Source: Undaria pinnatifida
Lineage: Eukaryota > Sar > Phaeophyceae > Laminariales > Alariaceae
Assembly (NCBI GenBank): GCA_012845835.1
Contig: JABAKD010000022.1
Coordinates: forward strand, 10,620,718 to 10,684,717
DNA: 64,000 bases
Direction: 5' to 3'
Shown here piece after piece: positions 32,351 through 45,459 of the stretch (position 1 is its first letter; each line of letters begins with the position of its first letter). Both the position numbers and the translations under genes were made by a program. The notes below the pieces were generated by a model, which worked only from the letters and a program-made list of their open reading frames with translations, had not been told where the DNA came from and searched no databases.

Positions 32351-35300
32351 GATTTCGGGCAGATAATTCCCGCCTGTTCTGTTGTCGGATATGAGAGGTG
32401 CAACCGGCCTTCTTGAAAAACGAAATGCATGTGGTGTATGTGGTGGCCGTGGTTGTTTTCCATAGTCGCTTTACAGAAGGCGACGTATTTTGTTTTCCAT
32501 TCGTGGCCCGGTCTGACACTCCAGATCGGTGTTAACGTTATATTCCCCGCTACGTATTTGCCGTTATTTGACACGGTTAATGTGATAATCTCTTGATTGG
32601 AGGTTCCCCCCCTCGACGCAATGTTTTTAACATTGCGCCATGGTGAAGGGTTGCATGTTGGCTTGGTCATGTTTTCCGCTGGAATGGCCTGACGATAAAA
32701 CTGCCCTTTCCACGCGCCAAGCCTTGCCCTGTTGGGCTCAGATAGGAAACGCACGCGGCATCCCCTTAAGGTGTGCTGTTCACTTGTGTATGTACCGCTT
32801 CTTGCGTCGTGAGTCACTAAGGTCACCGGTGCGCTATTTGATTTTGTTCATAGTAGGGGTTGTAAAGTCAAGTGCGTACTACTGTACGAAAAGTCCAGGT
32901 GCATTAGTAGGAGATTGAATGTGTTCTTTTTTTCAGCGGCGAAGGAAGGTATTTGGGCATTCCGGTCGGTTTGTTCAACGCTCTCCGTCCCATAGAGGTG
33001 CGGAAGGTTTTGGGGTGATGGGTCAGTGCAGGTTTCGATCTTCCTTCGTCGATTTTATTTTTTGGTGCGCACGGCAAGCGTTTGTATTGCTTTGGGAGCT
33101 TGAAATTTCTGGCGCGCACTGCTCAAGGGAGTTCATTTCCCCCATTGATGCGTGGTAGTGTTGTCGCCGAGACACGTGGCAGGACGGCATTGCAACCGTC
33201 GTTCCATCTACCACAGAACTGGCTCCGTCGTTTTCAGGGTTTTTGTGTGGGGGAAGATGCCTTGTGCCTCTCCCCGCCGGCAGCGACTTCAATGCACGCT
33301 CCCATGAATTGGTGTATACTTACCTTTTTTTTTGCGGAATTTGGGCGTGGGAAGAGGGCAAAATTGTGGGCGGACGCGTTCCTATTGGCTGGTGGAACCT
33401 TTATTATCCGTGTCGAATTAGCTATACATTGGGAGTAGCCCTTCGTCACACGAACGGATTCTTGGAGTGAGGTGGGCAGGGGGGGGTGCGGAGGAAGGAA
33501 GGACCATTTGACATGTCGTCCGCGACGGGGCACAACAGCCACTACTATAGAACCACTTCCAATCTAGGCTAGCAGGGAATGCCGAACGGCGGGCAAGGTA
33601 GTCATAATTGCGCAATGTAAAGACGTAGCGGAGGCTCTTGTTGTGTAATTGTGGTTTTGGTCCCGCGCCTGTTTCGCCCGCGCGGCAAGAAGTATTACGG
33701 TTAGTGGAGTATACGCACGTTTTTGTTGTGGCGTTTGTTGCACTAAAATCTCGTTTCGTGTTGGTTTCGAACCTGTTAATTTCCGTTATTTTCCACTGTG
33801 TGGTGCCCCCCCCCGTGTTGGCGAACGTTGTGTTTTTGTGATTTTCCTGTACTGCCAATGCTGTTTTGGTCTGGTCGTCACCTGCGGGTGCTTGGTTGCC
33901 ATTCGGAGTGTGTAACGGCCACCTACCCTTCGCTGACACGCGCATTTTTTAGTTTTTTTTTGTATGTGTGACCCTGCCAAATATATATGTTGCGTTACTC
34001 TGGTTGATATCCTTGTTGCGTTCTACCGTGGTTGTGGTCTTTGTATGAACCATATCATGTATGACGGGATCGCCGGGTCGGTGCCTTGCGATCTGAGCAG
34101 TCGGACGAACCTGAAAAATGAAAATTCAAAGCTGAGAATAGGTTCATGGATTGACCCAAATATGGTAGTCTAATGGTGCTTTGTCTTGTTTAAGCGCGTT
34201 AGAGGTTGCTATCGATACTTGAGTTGGTTCGGTTTATGTACAGACCAGCGGCAGCCTTGGTGATGTGGCGCATTTGTACACAGGCGGCTTGGTAGGTGCA
34301 GTGTGGCGGCTTGCGGCCCGCTCTCGCCTCCCGCTGCGAAGCGAGACGCGCAACTCGTATCCCCCTACAGCCACGTTTTACGTCGCATGCTTGTGTCTGG
34401 GTTTTATGTCGCACGTCCATGATCTGTTATTTGCTTTTTTATATTTTGCATCTGGAGCCTTATTTAGCGAAAGGTACGAACCCTAATACATGTGTGATTA
34501 CGACATAGGCTCAACCTTTCGTCAGGCTGAGTGATACGTCGCGCACGTGTTCTGCGTTGCGTTCCGAATTGGGCTCTCTTCCGCCGTTCGTGTGTACCGG
34601 TACCAGGTACGATGCGCAAGTAATAATTTTGATACCGCTCGAACGAACCTCGACAATCGCAGTTTCATCAATCAATATTGAGTTTCTATGCATAACGGCC
34701 AATAGAATGGATGCACCATGTTTTCGTTGTGTTGGGTACGATACTGGCGTAGGTCTAGTATCTTGTCATTTTTCTTTGCTGTGTCCGTAACCCGTAAGAG
34801 GGAATCCCCGCCGGCAAGCTGGGATTCTTTACGGAAAACGGCAGTAGTGCGTGTTTGGAGTTTCGATGTAGCGCGAGCGAGTCGGCAGTGAAAATGCCAG
34901 CCTTTACGCCGATGAGTTGCTGCACGTGTTGGCAGCGCTGCTACTGCTGCCCATGCCTGTTCGAGTACGCATAAGAAGATCCACCCATCATGAAGATCCA
35001 CGTTGTGGTTATTGTGGAACCCATGCACACCGACCACACAATTGAAACGATCGACGAGCGCAATCCAACCGAGGAAGACTGTGTACAGTCCGAGTGTCCT
35101 TCATGCTGCACGCGTGCCTAACTGTTCCCTGTGTCGTGGTTCGGTCACATCTCCAACACTAGCAGCTCGGATTGCTTCGTGCGGCGACGTCCGAGATGCT
35201 GTAATCTCCACTTTTTTTCGACATTTTTTTTTCCTTTTGAGCCCCCGTTCTTAGTACCTACCTGGTACCAATAGCCACGTACCTGGTCAACAAAACACGA

Positions 35301-36180
35301 TTCTGGTAGCCTCGTTCCTGCCGTTGTAGCTCAGTCGAGCAGGTTGTCCGCCACTGCAGTCGCGCAGGATGACCGTCATTCTCTTCACGACGGGCCTTCA
35401 GCGGTTGTACTCTGGATCCGGTGGGGCACCCTCAGCTATGCGGCTAGGTCTTCCGCCGGGCCCGAAGTTGTCCGTGTAGGTAGGATTTCTTGCGTCGAAG
35501 GATCATGAAGACCTATCTCCCTTCTCCTCTTTTCTTCGTTGTGTACTATATCAACCGTTGCTGCTGTTGCTACCAGCAAGCAGTGTCCGCCACCCATTTG
35601 TGAAAGCGCGGGACATCGGCTCGTCGATGTTGGACAGCGGAGCGGACTGCTGCTGTGTGAGGGGTGGCTGTGGCAGCAGCTGGGACGGGGAGCGTTTGGC
35701 TTGGACTTTTTTTCTTCCGGACCATATCATACGATACATATTCATATTTTTTCGGGGTCGCCAGGTTGTGAATGGCGCGGTTGGTAGAATAAAGTGGAGA
35801 CGAGTTATCCTTCCTTGTCTTTTTTCCCTAGAGGTGGGTTGTTCTGCGTTTAATTTGCAGAGGTTCTTGCCAAGATAAGTGTGAGCGGGGGGCCCACATA
35901 CGAGTGGTACGATAAGGGTTCCTCCTAAGAGTGAAAATACAGCGAGGCTCTTCGTTTATTCGATGGTTGACAAGCAGGTCCACCCACGGACGTCCACTGA
36001 TTGCAGGTCGCAACAATTGACGATATCACGATGACATGAATCTTCATTGACACGTACCAATACATCATCAGTACCATGCACACGTGTGTGTTTAATCGCT
36101 TGAAAACGCTCTTCTTTACACCCATCGAAAATCGGCACCCAGTGCCCGTGCTGGTTCTTGGTCTTCATCCTCGAATGTGC
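32351..36180. other. gene-free region
   Basis: No exon with recognisable domains is seen on either strand. A pol III A-box-like TAGCTCAGTCG at about 35334 with a poor B-box near 35403 may be a decayed tRNA-derived SINE. Palindromic CCTGGTACC words occur near 34605 and 35265. Confidence 0.3.
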
Positions 36181-36185
36181 CAAGT

Positions 36186-36470
36186 ATCATACCAACTCTG
36201 TGGTAATAAACTATTTGATAGCAATAAAATATATAATACATACAGATAAAGGGCACTGACATGTTGAGGTCAATATTAACAACAACGCGAAGCACGCGGG
36301 GAAATCAGAAAACCTGGTATACCAGGTATTATATTAGCTCTGTGGTCATAAACCACTGAATACAACTGAACAACTTACAATATAATAACACGGCACTGGC
36401 ATATTTTGTGGTCGATGTTATTAACGCAAAGACGTGAAGCACGCGCGGAAATTGGAAAATCTGGCGCAGA
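36186..36470. repeat. 146-bp tandem duplication
   Basis: Two diverged units share CTCTGTGGT.ATAAAC, GGCACTG.CAT, TCAATATTAAC/TCGATGTTATTAAC and GAAGCACGCG.GGAAAT. An ACCTGGTATACCAGGT palindrome sits at the junction (36312-36328). Confidence 0.65.
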
Positions 36471-36789
36471 AAAGCAGGCACCCTTTTTTTAATCCTCGAG
36501 CTCCCGGTCGGTAGCTCCCGCATGATCTCGGGCCTTAGACTAATCACCATAACCCCGATTAAGCCGTTAAGCATTCCCAACAAGGCCGGCACACCATAAA
36601 AGGGAGAATGCTGCAGTCAAGTAGAGTCAACGCTCAAGGCGCCGTGGTATACCGGCGAAGCGACGCCGGTTTGAAAAACGAATCACAGAGTTTTGGTGCC
36701 GCGCCAAACAACAAGCGTATATTTTCGTCTCTTTTCTCCGCCGACTATTGCCTTGGGTGCCGTCGTCACTCTCTCGACACTTGAAGGCA

Positions 36790-36903
36790 ACGTTTATCCC
36801 GGCTATATTCGGGTATTATCCGGCTATGTTCCAGGTGCTACCCATTTATATTCCGGGCGGTAACCGGCTGTATTCCGGGGGCTATCCGGGTATATTGCGG
36901 GTG
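36790..36903. repeat. short degenerate repeats just 3' of the TatD gene
   Basis: The words GGCTATATTCGGGTATTAT, GGCTATGTTCCAGGTGCTA and GGCTGTATTCCGGGGGCTAT repeat with a period of about 20-30 bp. They would lie in the 3' UTR of the TatD gene on the minus strand. Confidence 0.55.
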
Positions 36904-39900
36904 CTATCGTGGGAAGGCGCGGGGAAATATTCGCCGGGCATTGGCGTTGGTGGTCTCCACAACGTCCGCCACTGAGACGCCCTTTAGACTGGCGATCCAT
37001 TCGCAGGCAACTCGCACGTTCTCCGGCTTGTTCAGCTCGTTCTTCACAGGAGCCTGCCATTTGAGGTGGTCAAGGAGAGCAAGAGGCATTCGATATTCGA
37101 TGTTATCATTGTTATATATTTCATGCAGAAAAGTGCAGCATGAGCTTCAACGATGACCACTCATGAACATTCTCAGAAATAAGAAATACCCGCGGACATG
37201 ACCGCGACATGGTCTGTGAATAACAATTAGGCTACTACATAACATACAGAAAGGAGAGACCAAACATACTGGACACGGTGCGAGCAAGAGAGTGGTTTCC
37301 TATCATCGGGACAGCTAGGGGAGAGGGTCTGCTTGAAAGATTGAACCAGCCTCCAGGCGAACCTTTGAGAAGGGCTACCTTGAGAAAAAACAGAAGGAAT
37401 GGTGGACGCATTCTCCCGTAAAATCGACAGCAAATAAAGGGAGGGCCGATCTCATATTCCTCCACACATTGCCACCACCGAGCGCAGAAAAGTACTTCCC
37501 ACTAGACGGGCATCCTGGGAAGAGGCCATGCACTGTGTGCATGGTAAAAAACTTCCAAGCACCGAGAAGCGAATACTTTCACTGTAGCGGTGCAGTTAAA
37601 CTTCTGAGGCTCCTCGCTTGGGGGGCTCTATATCTCATCCAAAAACTGATTTAGAGAACAAATGAGAGTGCACTGTCATCAACAACCCCGCGGCCTAGGA
37701 ATAAAACGAACCATATTCTACCACACATACCAGGTGTGGTATTCCAACGACATTGGCCAGTTTGTTGTCTAGTTGAGCCCCGACAGTCATAATTAGCTCG
37801 ACCAAAAACACTACCCAGGTCGTAGCACGCGCCATCGCTGCGCAAAGTGGTGCCTTGTCGACCTCTCACGCACCAGTGCCGGGGAGTCCGTCTCGAGCAG
37901 GAGCGACTGCAACGGGACAGCCTTAACAAGGCTCTGGAACCCAGGAGAACGGCAGACGATCGGGGGAACCGATAACAAATAGCCAGCTTTGGCCGCTTCT
38001 ACGGCGTACCTGTGACAGAGAGGAGGCGATCGCACATTGTTTGGGAAGGTGCAAGGTAGCGGCAGCGGTTGGAGAGATGGCCACACTGCAGAAGATGGGG
38101 ATCATTCGCGACATGTACCCGCCATTGCATTTTCTTGTTGGTGAAAGGGAAATGGAACATGCTGCACCAGTACAGAGTCTTTGAGGCACACAGTCTTTGC
38201 GCGCGCCCCTCCCTCCCTCTCCCCTGAGTAACCCGCCGCATTCAGCGCCGTCAAAAAGCTACAACTGATCTACGGCACAACATTAACGAGTGGGCACACT
38301 CGCTCACATCCACAAGAACAAATAGATAGGGGCAAAGAGAGAGAACGAGAGAGATGGGGCGTGGAGGCACACACTGACGACCATAACCTGGGGCAGCTCT
38401 AGCAGGGCTCGGTCCCCTGCCGTTCGCGTGGTGCGCTCTCACTTGGGTTTGCCATCGAACGCGTGCAGAACAGCTCGAGTGACCCCCACGTCCCGGAGAA
38501 GGGTAATGGCGTGATGGCCAGCGGAACGGCTATGTACGTTCACCGCCAATCCCAGCTCCTGCGTCACCGTTGCATCAGAAAATTAAACGAGCACCAAGGA
38601 AAAACTTCAACAGGCCACAATACTCGAAGAGCGCCATTACAAGTAACACCTTGGTTTGATGTCATAGCTACTTGTCGCTGCTGCCCTGACGCGGCAACAA
38701 AACAGCATGCTGTGAGACTAACAAAAATGATCAACTACTGAGAACACGACGGTCGCAAAAGACTTAACCGTGCAGTTGCCCGCGGAGAAGGTGTCGGAAA
38801 AGGTTTGCCCGTTCGCACGTTGCATATACCGTGGTGTACGTGGTGGATGTTGATACTAAAAGTACGGTAGCCCAGGAGCCGGAAGGAACCAAGAAGGCGA
38901 GTGATACCCATTGAAATGGCGAGTGAGTGAGTGAGTGAGTGAGCAGCTGCAATTGCGGCACCAACAGATTGGTTTGAACTACTGCTGGTGCTACTCTTGC
39001 CACCGTATGCGACCGACACCTGTTATTGCAGAGGAAAAGGTGTCGTCGCCTGACTTCGCGCGCACAACGCTGTGGAACACACCCGGGGCCGCAGCTCGCT
39101 GCGTCTACCTCGCTCTTCCCGGGGCATGTTCTAAACCAGGTAGCTGCCAACATATAGATATGAATGTTCAGCTCGCTGCCAACCCTCATAAAATATTTCG
39201 TTTCTTTTCCTTTTCATGCCATCCTAGCAACAGAAAGATACACACATGATAGCCCTCTGTATTTCCTCCGCTTTCGAGTATCGACATGCTTCGGTAAGCC
39301 CCCCTTGTCATGTGCTGATGCCCTCCTGCAAAGCAAATCATCTCACCTCTGCTCGACGGGCCTGCTTGGAGAACACTTCCCTCTGGATCTCCTTCGCTTC
39401 CTCCGTCGCTTTCTTACCAGCCTCGCCGATCAAGTGCCGGCTGTAGTCAAGTCCTATCTCCCCGACGCAAACAATCAAGTCGGAGTGCTCATCAATAAGC
39501 CCAAGCATGCCCTCGAGATCTCCCAGGTCGGCCTTCTCCGGGTGCATACCTATTGACGGGTGGAGGCGTATCCGGCGCTCCGGGTCGCTGTTGATACGGG
39601 CGCACAATTCCACTACCTTGGGATATATGTGCATTGTGGCAAGGGAAGGAGGGAGGGGGGGAGGGGCGTTGCCATTTGTTGCTTCCCTCGGTCAATAAAC
39701 CATTGACACTACGCATCCCTTTCGGGACGGATCACCGTTCCTACCCTTATCGAGGTTTGCGCGTGTCAGAACGACGTAGACTTTCTCGGCATCAGAATGG
39801 ACGCAGCAACGAAATGAATACGGTTTGATATCGTACTTTGATGCGAGGAGCGTTGCTGCTGCCGAGGGGGGGGGGGGGGTGCTTCCGTTAATGATTACAG

Positions 39901-40947
39901 CAACAGCCGAATAGCAAGCTGGGATGCAAACACGTGAAGGAAAAAACAAAAGTCGCCATGTAGCTCGACGCACCAAGAGGGGTACACATCCTCGCAACCT
40001 GCCGCCTACACGTGCTCGCATACTGCTGTGGCCGATGCATCGTGATGCTGTGCGTACAGAGCACCAGACAACTCGTGAATCCCACCTTGTGTTTCGCGGT
40101 GTTTGGCACTGCTTTGTCAGGTGCAATACATGAAAATGAGTAATGAATATTGCGTTTTTGGCCACCGAGAAGACGGTTTGCTTCAAGCTATACTGCAGTC
40201 TGACCATATCGGACACTTACAAAACAAGGGCGACAGCGTCAAGCTTCAGTGTGACCATCGTGCACATTCGTGGATTATGATCAAGTGCGACGGCTGCAAG
40301 CTTCCGTCTGACCATGCACACTCGTGCTATGAATAAGTACCAGGAATCACGTTACGAGAATAGCAGCGCTGCCCTGTTAATGTTCATACTGCCTGCAGAG
40401 ACCAACCACGGAAGGACTTATCGTCACTGTTCGTCGTCACACCAGTCCGAGCGGGGTTGCTCTTGCACGCCAGGTACATGGTACGCGCGACCTGTGACCT
40501 GTGACCCCAACAACAGCACTACATGTGCAAGGTACTCGTCGCCAAAAAGTATAGAACCACAGCAGCAGGGCCTGTGCCGGAGCGAGTCCCAAACGATTTG
40601 TAACACGTGATTGTCAAATAAGCGGCCATATTGTATATGCCAGCTACCAGTATAAACCAGCTCTATATCATACTGGTGCGGATACAAGTACATACTCCGG
40701 AGTATATCCCAATAGAACCATGGCAGAGTATCAGAGCTCTGACAGCAGGGTAGGGACTCTGTCCCCATGTGGAAGGGAACGCTATTTTGCTCTTTTTCGT
40801 TAAAAATACCTGAACGGCATCCTCGAGAGTTTCCGACACCGACACAATTCCGGAAACCCCCGCCGCCTCCGCCTCTGCAAGAATATCATCCAGGCCTTCC
40901 CTCAGAGATGGGTCCGTCAGATGTGCATGGCAATCGAACATGGGCAA
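36904..40947 (-). CDS. TATDN3: TatD-family deoxyribonuclease (TATDN3-type)
   Basis: Five exons on the minus strand, 40947-40810, 39616-39347, 38558-38443, 38009-37874 and 37053-36904, with GT-AG borders and matching phases (0, 0, 2, 0), encode 269 residues, the usual TatD length. The metal-site residues of this TIM-barrel amidohydrolase fold are all present: H7 and H9 in FDCHAHL, E99 in VGEIGLDY, H145 in NVHSRSAG, H168 in LHAFDG and D216 in ETDSPAL. NVHSRSAG plus LHAFDG with ETDSPAL is the TATDN3-like pattern rather than the TATDN1 or bacterial TatD form. TatD enzymes are metal-dependent DNA nucleases (3'-5' exonuclease or AP endonuclease) linked to DNA repair and apoptosis. Exon 2 uses an AAG acceptor, slightly unusual. 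The start is 222 bp from the divergent gene at 41169. Confidence 0.92.
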
Positions 40948-41168
40948 GGCAGCGTGCGTGCTTTAGGGCGTGTCCTACCATCCTACCGAAATTCCGCCGC
41001 ATATTCCTCCCGATTGAAACATGCCTTCCAGGTAGTGTCGAGATCTCAAGAAATTTGAATGCTCAAATGCTCACCTGTCAGATGTGCTCATCCGCAGCGC
41101 GCAGCGCGCAGCAAGCAGACGACGAAAACACTATAGATCTAGCTGCCAGTGGACGAGGACAATAACTG
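40948..41168. promoter_or_regulatory. shared intergenic region between divergent genes
   Basis: Only 221 bp separate the TatD start (40947, minus) from the start of the gene at 41169 (plus), so the region must hold both promoters or a bidirectional one. It contains CGCAGCGCGCAGCGCGCAGC-like repeats near 41093-41112. No TATA box is evident at either end. Confidence 0.4.
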
Positions 41169-44100
41169 ATGTCGGGGGCGGCAGAAGGAAGTACGTCGGT
41201 GGATCAACTCGGAGTGCGCGTGACCGAGATGGCGGCGCTGCTGACAAAGCGTGCGCCGAACCTTTGCCCCAACGTCGCGCCTCGACAGTACAAGATGGTC
41301 GCCTCCAACATACTGTCGATCTGCGGGACGCCGAAGCAACGGGCTGACGCGGAAGCCTTTCTCGCGTTGAAGGCAGCAGAAATCACTCGCAATAACGAAC
41401 GGGACAACGAGAAGGAGGATGAGGCGGATAACAGGATGGAGGGAGAGGGGAGAGGGGAGAGGCACGTGGTGCTCAAGACCGACATTGATATCGGTACCAG
41501 GACGTTTCGTATTGCCAGCGCCAAGGTGATAGGTATACATATGCATCATACAAGTGCAACAGCAGCAGAGCAGTAGCCGTACGACAGTATCAGCACTCGC
41601 TCATGTTTAGCATGCGCATGCGTTAGCTTGGCCGTTTTACTGACGTATCTGTGCTCTCTCGGCACTTTGTGTATCTTCGCTTCGCCCCGTGGGGCGACGG
41701 GGGTGACTTTCGCGCATACACTTGCCGGTGTTTTCTCGATGTGGCATCCCTCCGTAAAGATTTGAGTCCGTATGCCGGGTTACCTCGGTGTACTACAGTA
41801 GAATTCATATATAGTCGTATTAATAGTGCACCGAAGGACGGAGGTGAAACTCTTCCTGCGGTGCTGTCTTTCTTGCAGGACGTCCACGGAGATTTGCTAC
41901 GGCAGAGGAGTTTGTTGCCTGGAATGTAACTAGACGGGCTCGTCTGTTGTCTCCGTGAATATCCGGCAGATCGCCGAAAAGACCGAGGCGGCTCTGCACA
42001 ACCTCGCGCTTTTGATGGAGCTGCACCTCAACGCCGGCCCAGAGGAGGTGAGGGGATAGTAATAGTTTACAAGCAGCAGCATACGACAACCTTCTATCAC
42101 TACCTCCCTTATTCTCTTGAACAACACATGTGTACTTGATTGACAATCGCTTGGTGGTGCTGCACGTCTCTTCCGAGACAGCGCCCGATATCACGTTCCA
42201 ACAGGTTATGATCCTCGCTTCGAGGGTACCGTCGTTCGACTTCCTCGCATTCATCAGGGTCATCCACGAGAGAAGGCTTCTGTCTCGCTATTACGCGTGA
42301 AGCATCACGAAAATACCGTTGCCTCGCGATCACGCGAGAAACGATTGTAGTGACTGCTGCCACGCTATCGCACGCGAAGCAAACTATCAAGACTTCTGTT
42401 CCGCTATGAGCACGTGTCAAGGCGCTATCACGCGCGAGGAAATTTCTTCCAGGAAAACCAGTCTACCAAAAAAAACTGCTTGCCACTGCTGCCGTATGAT
42501 CATCATAGGAGAGCCAAAGGCAGCACACGTTGTGGACAGGCTCGTCAGGGTCATCGGGGACAACTTTAACGGCCTCAAGTTTGACGTATGGAGGAGAACG
42601 TAAGTTCGAGATCAATATGCTCCATGCTGAAGTTGGCATGCACCCTCGATGGACAGCTATGGCCTGAACAACCCAAGCACCGTCCGGGAAGACCCCGATA
42701 CGACATACACCATTCGTCACCCGCAGCAGGGGGCACGATGAACATCAGAAAGGCGTGGCGGAATACACTCCGGCCGATGGTGACACGAAACGGGGGCAGC
42801 AAGTTTATTTTCAACTCCAGCATCTGCTTCAGCACCTTTATCATTTTCAGCAGTAGCTCCAAAACCAATTGTATAGGCTAAGCATGCGGGTGTCACAAAT
42901 GCATAATAAACACAAACTCAAAGAAGGTGCAATACCGAATGGGAAAGCCGTAGGGTGATATTGTGTTCAGACTGCAACTTTTCGCGCTGACTCGCTTGGA
43001 TTTGGCCATTGCTTTACCTAGCGTCGGAACAGAATCACACACACCACAATCTTGGGTACCAAGTTAAAGCGTGAAACCGCCACGTCGGCTACCGTGGCTG
43101 CTACAAAACCAGCTGCGCAAGGTATGGATACCGGCTCGCTCAACGTGTCGTGTTTTTCGAGCAGCCACCTGCCGTTATTCAACGACGGACGACTCGGGCG
43201 GAAAACAGGCACCGTTTGTGGTTAAAAAGCGAGTTCATCGAGGTTTTGATATGAGGGGTACAATAATGGTTCCGGCGGCATCTCATCGCCGGGATCAGAA
43301 GACACAGAGGCTGACAGGAGCAAATTTTTTTCGAAGATCCGCATTAAACCTTATGTAATGAGGTTAAGGTAATCTTGGGACAAGGCTAGCTCAACGCTGG
43401 ATTCAGACAGGAAAAACCATATTTCGAGACAGCCCCATATACACTGGATCTATCGATAACGTACAGCACAAGTGCGAAGCAAGAGTTTAGCTTTCAGACG
43501 TTATCGAGAGTGGTACTGGAACAGCCTCCGGGCTCCTAGGTCGATTATACAACCGCGGGACACAGCGCTTGGCATCGAACAACAGGGAATCGTCATCGTG
43601 GATCACGTACTCGGCGTCAACAAGCTCAGCAACATCCTCTCGCCAAGATCTGCCCTACGCAGGCCTTCAGCGCACTTTGCGATGGAGTTAATGAAAGGCT
43701 CGGGCTACGATTTCAACGTCTTGGGTGAATTAATGTTGGACTGGGAAATGCAGAAACTCGGTGTCATCTGTTTGCAGTTATCATCCGAGACAGCGTACGA
43801 TATCACGTTTCAACAGATTCACCGCCAAGCAACCTTCGGCTGCACAACGCCCCTCCCACCGCTCGAATCTAGCTGAAGTCAATTTTCCTGTGCCCTCTAA
43901 CCCACCGCGAACGCACCAGCCAGCTCAACGCGAAATGGTTCAGCTTACCGTATATAGCTCCATTGCGGCGCGCCGTAGCACTGATGCAACACTCGATTTT
44001 AATTTGTGGTAATGTCCAGCGCATCGGCCTTGCGCTGCTGAAGTCCGTGTGCTATCCCCATAGAAGGGCGTCAGAGCCGCTGCAACACGTAGAACCCCTC

Positions 44101-44255
44101 GGGCCCTCCATGTTTTCTCGCCCGATTCCCCGCTTTCAGCTGGAGCCGTACATCAAGCAATTCGCGTCCGCGAATAAGCTGGGTCCTGATCTACCCGCAG
44201 CTACGACGTTGCAGGAAGTGTGCAGCCTCGCGTATGGTCTTCAGGTTGCTACAAG
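41169..44255 (+). CDS. unrecognised multi-exon gene
   Basis: A first exon from ATG 41169 to about 41523 or 41531 is convincing: a soluble N-terminus with APNLCPNVAPRQYKMVASN and TPKQRADAEAFLALKAAEIT, then a charged Glu/Arg stretch. Coding-like pieces follow on the same strand: 41970-42047 (AEKTEAALHNLALLMELHLN, flanked by AG and GTGAGG), about 42133-42297 (SSETAPDITFQQVMILASRV), about 42478-42599 (HVVDRLVRVIGDNFNGLKFD, donor GTAAGT), 43540-43760 (VIVDHVLGVNKLSNILSPRS; ELMKGSGYDFNVLGELMLDW) and about 44000-44255 (FQLEPYIKQFASANKLGPDL). I could not phase all exons, and I do not recognise the family. The motif SSETA.DITFQQ occurs twice (42166 and 43782), suggesting an internal duplication or two related genes. 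Confidence 0.45.
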
Positions 44256-45162
44256 GTGAAGCGTTTCCCCTTTTTAAGGGGTTTAGAATAGGATCACGGA
44301 TTAGCAAATGGACACCGCAAACAATATGGAACGTTGCAGAGTACACCTACCTAAAGTCCGTGAGTGTCAGACCTTTCCTTGGGTATTTCTCGGCCGTCGG
44401 AATCGATTTGGCACTGCTTGTTAGAAAACAGTAACTATTGTGCAACTTAGGGGGAAACTGTCGCGCCGGCGGGGTTGTAGCTCACTTTTAGAATTTTCAG
44501 GGTCCATCGACGTTGTCCTGGTGAGCGATGGTCTGTGAACGGCGCAACCCGTTCGAAAATGTGGCCGGTTTGGGGTGCTCCGATGCGGACTGCTAAGATA
44601 CAAGCTATCGGTGTATATTGAGTTTGCAAGCAACCCTTCGGGAACAAACTCGTTTGAAGTTACGATTGTAGGATGATTTCAATGAGTAATTTATGGGTGT
44701 GCGTGATGGGTGCTCTGCATGTGGAGAGCGAGAGGCCCAGAGCTCTTGAGCCTCGTGTCGATCACAGTCGTTATCAGGAGGTCTGCAGATATTGCCTAGT
44801 TCTACAAGTGTTAAGCCAGGTATCATAGGTGTTGGTATAGGGTGATGCATGAGAAGGCTGGTGCCGATTTGGTGCCGTTTGTTGTGCACGCGCTGTGTTG
44901 GTACCAATGTTTACACCTGCCGACACGAGGAGGTTGCTTCACCACGAAGTTATTTATTACTTGAATACTATATGACATCGCTCTGCGGCATTTTCAGCCT
45001 TGTCTGGGCGCTCGCGCCGTTTTTCCTCAACGACCACGTAATAGTAAGCACCCTCTTCGCGCTTTATTTGCACATTTTTTTTCTTCAAGTCTCACCTTGC
45101 CTCCTTCTCTTTCGCCCCCCTTGCCCTTTTGACATATTGTTTTTGTCGTCCGAACCAGCAAC

Positions 45163-45459
45163 ATGCCCGGTTGGGTTGGGTATGTTGGTTCGTTCCGAAT
45201 GCCTCTAGCGGACGACTTGGACATGACCTCCGTCATGCAGGAGCTGTTCGAAAACGCGCCGCCCCCTCAGCCGACTAGTGCGCCAACTTCAGCTGCAAAA
45301 AAAAAGGCGAGCGGGGGAAGGGCGAGCCGTAGCAAGAGCAAATCAAAGGGATCAGGAGTTCAAAAGCCAGGAGGAGCGGAGGGGCGGGGGGCGGGGTCGA
45401 CAAAGGAGCGGCCGTCGGAGGGAAAAACTTCTTCGAAAGGGTCAAAGAGAAAGAAGTAA
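45163..45459 (+). CDS. short Lys/Ser/Gly-rich C-terminal-like frame
   Basis: An AG acceptor at 45158 precedes a frame with MPLADDLDMTSVMQELFENA followed by a Pro-rich linker and a basic Lys/Ser/Gly tail ending GSKRKK. It has the look of a nuclear-type or ribonucleoprotein tail and could be the last exon of the gene starting at 41169 or a small separate gene. The neighbouring candidate exon 44998-45043 does not join it in phase, so linkage is not shown. Confidence 0.35.
   Translation: MPGWVGYVGSFRMPLADDLDMTSVMQELFENAPPPQPTSAPTSAAKKKASGGRASRSKSKSKGSGVQKPGGAEGRGAGSTKERPSEGKTSSKGSKRKK

Noticed and set aside
35325-35420. tRNA-like GTTGTAGCTCAGTCG string
   Set aside because: The A-box fits, but the B-box near 35403 is poor and no cloverleaf is apparent.
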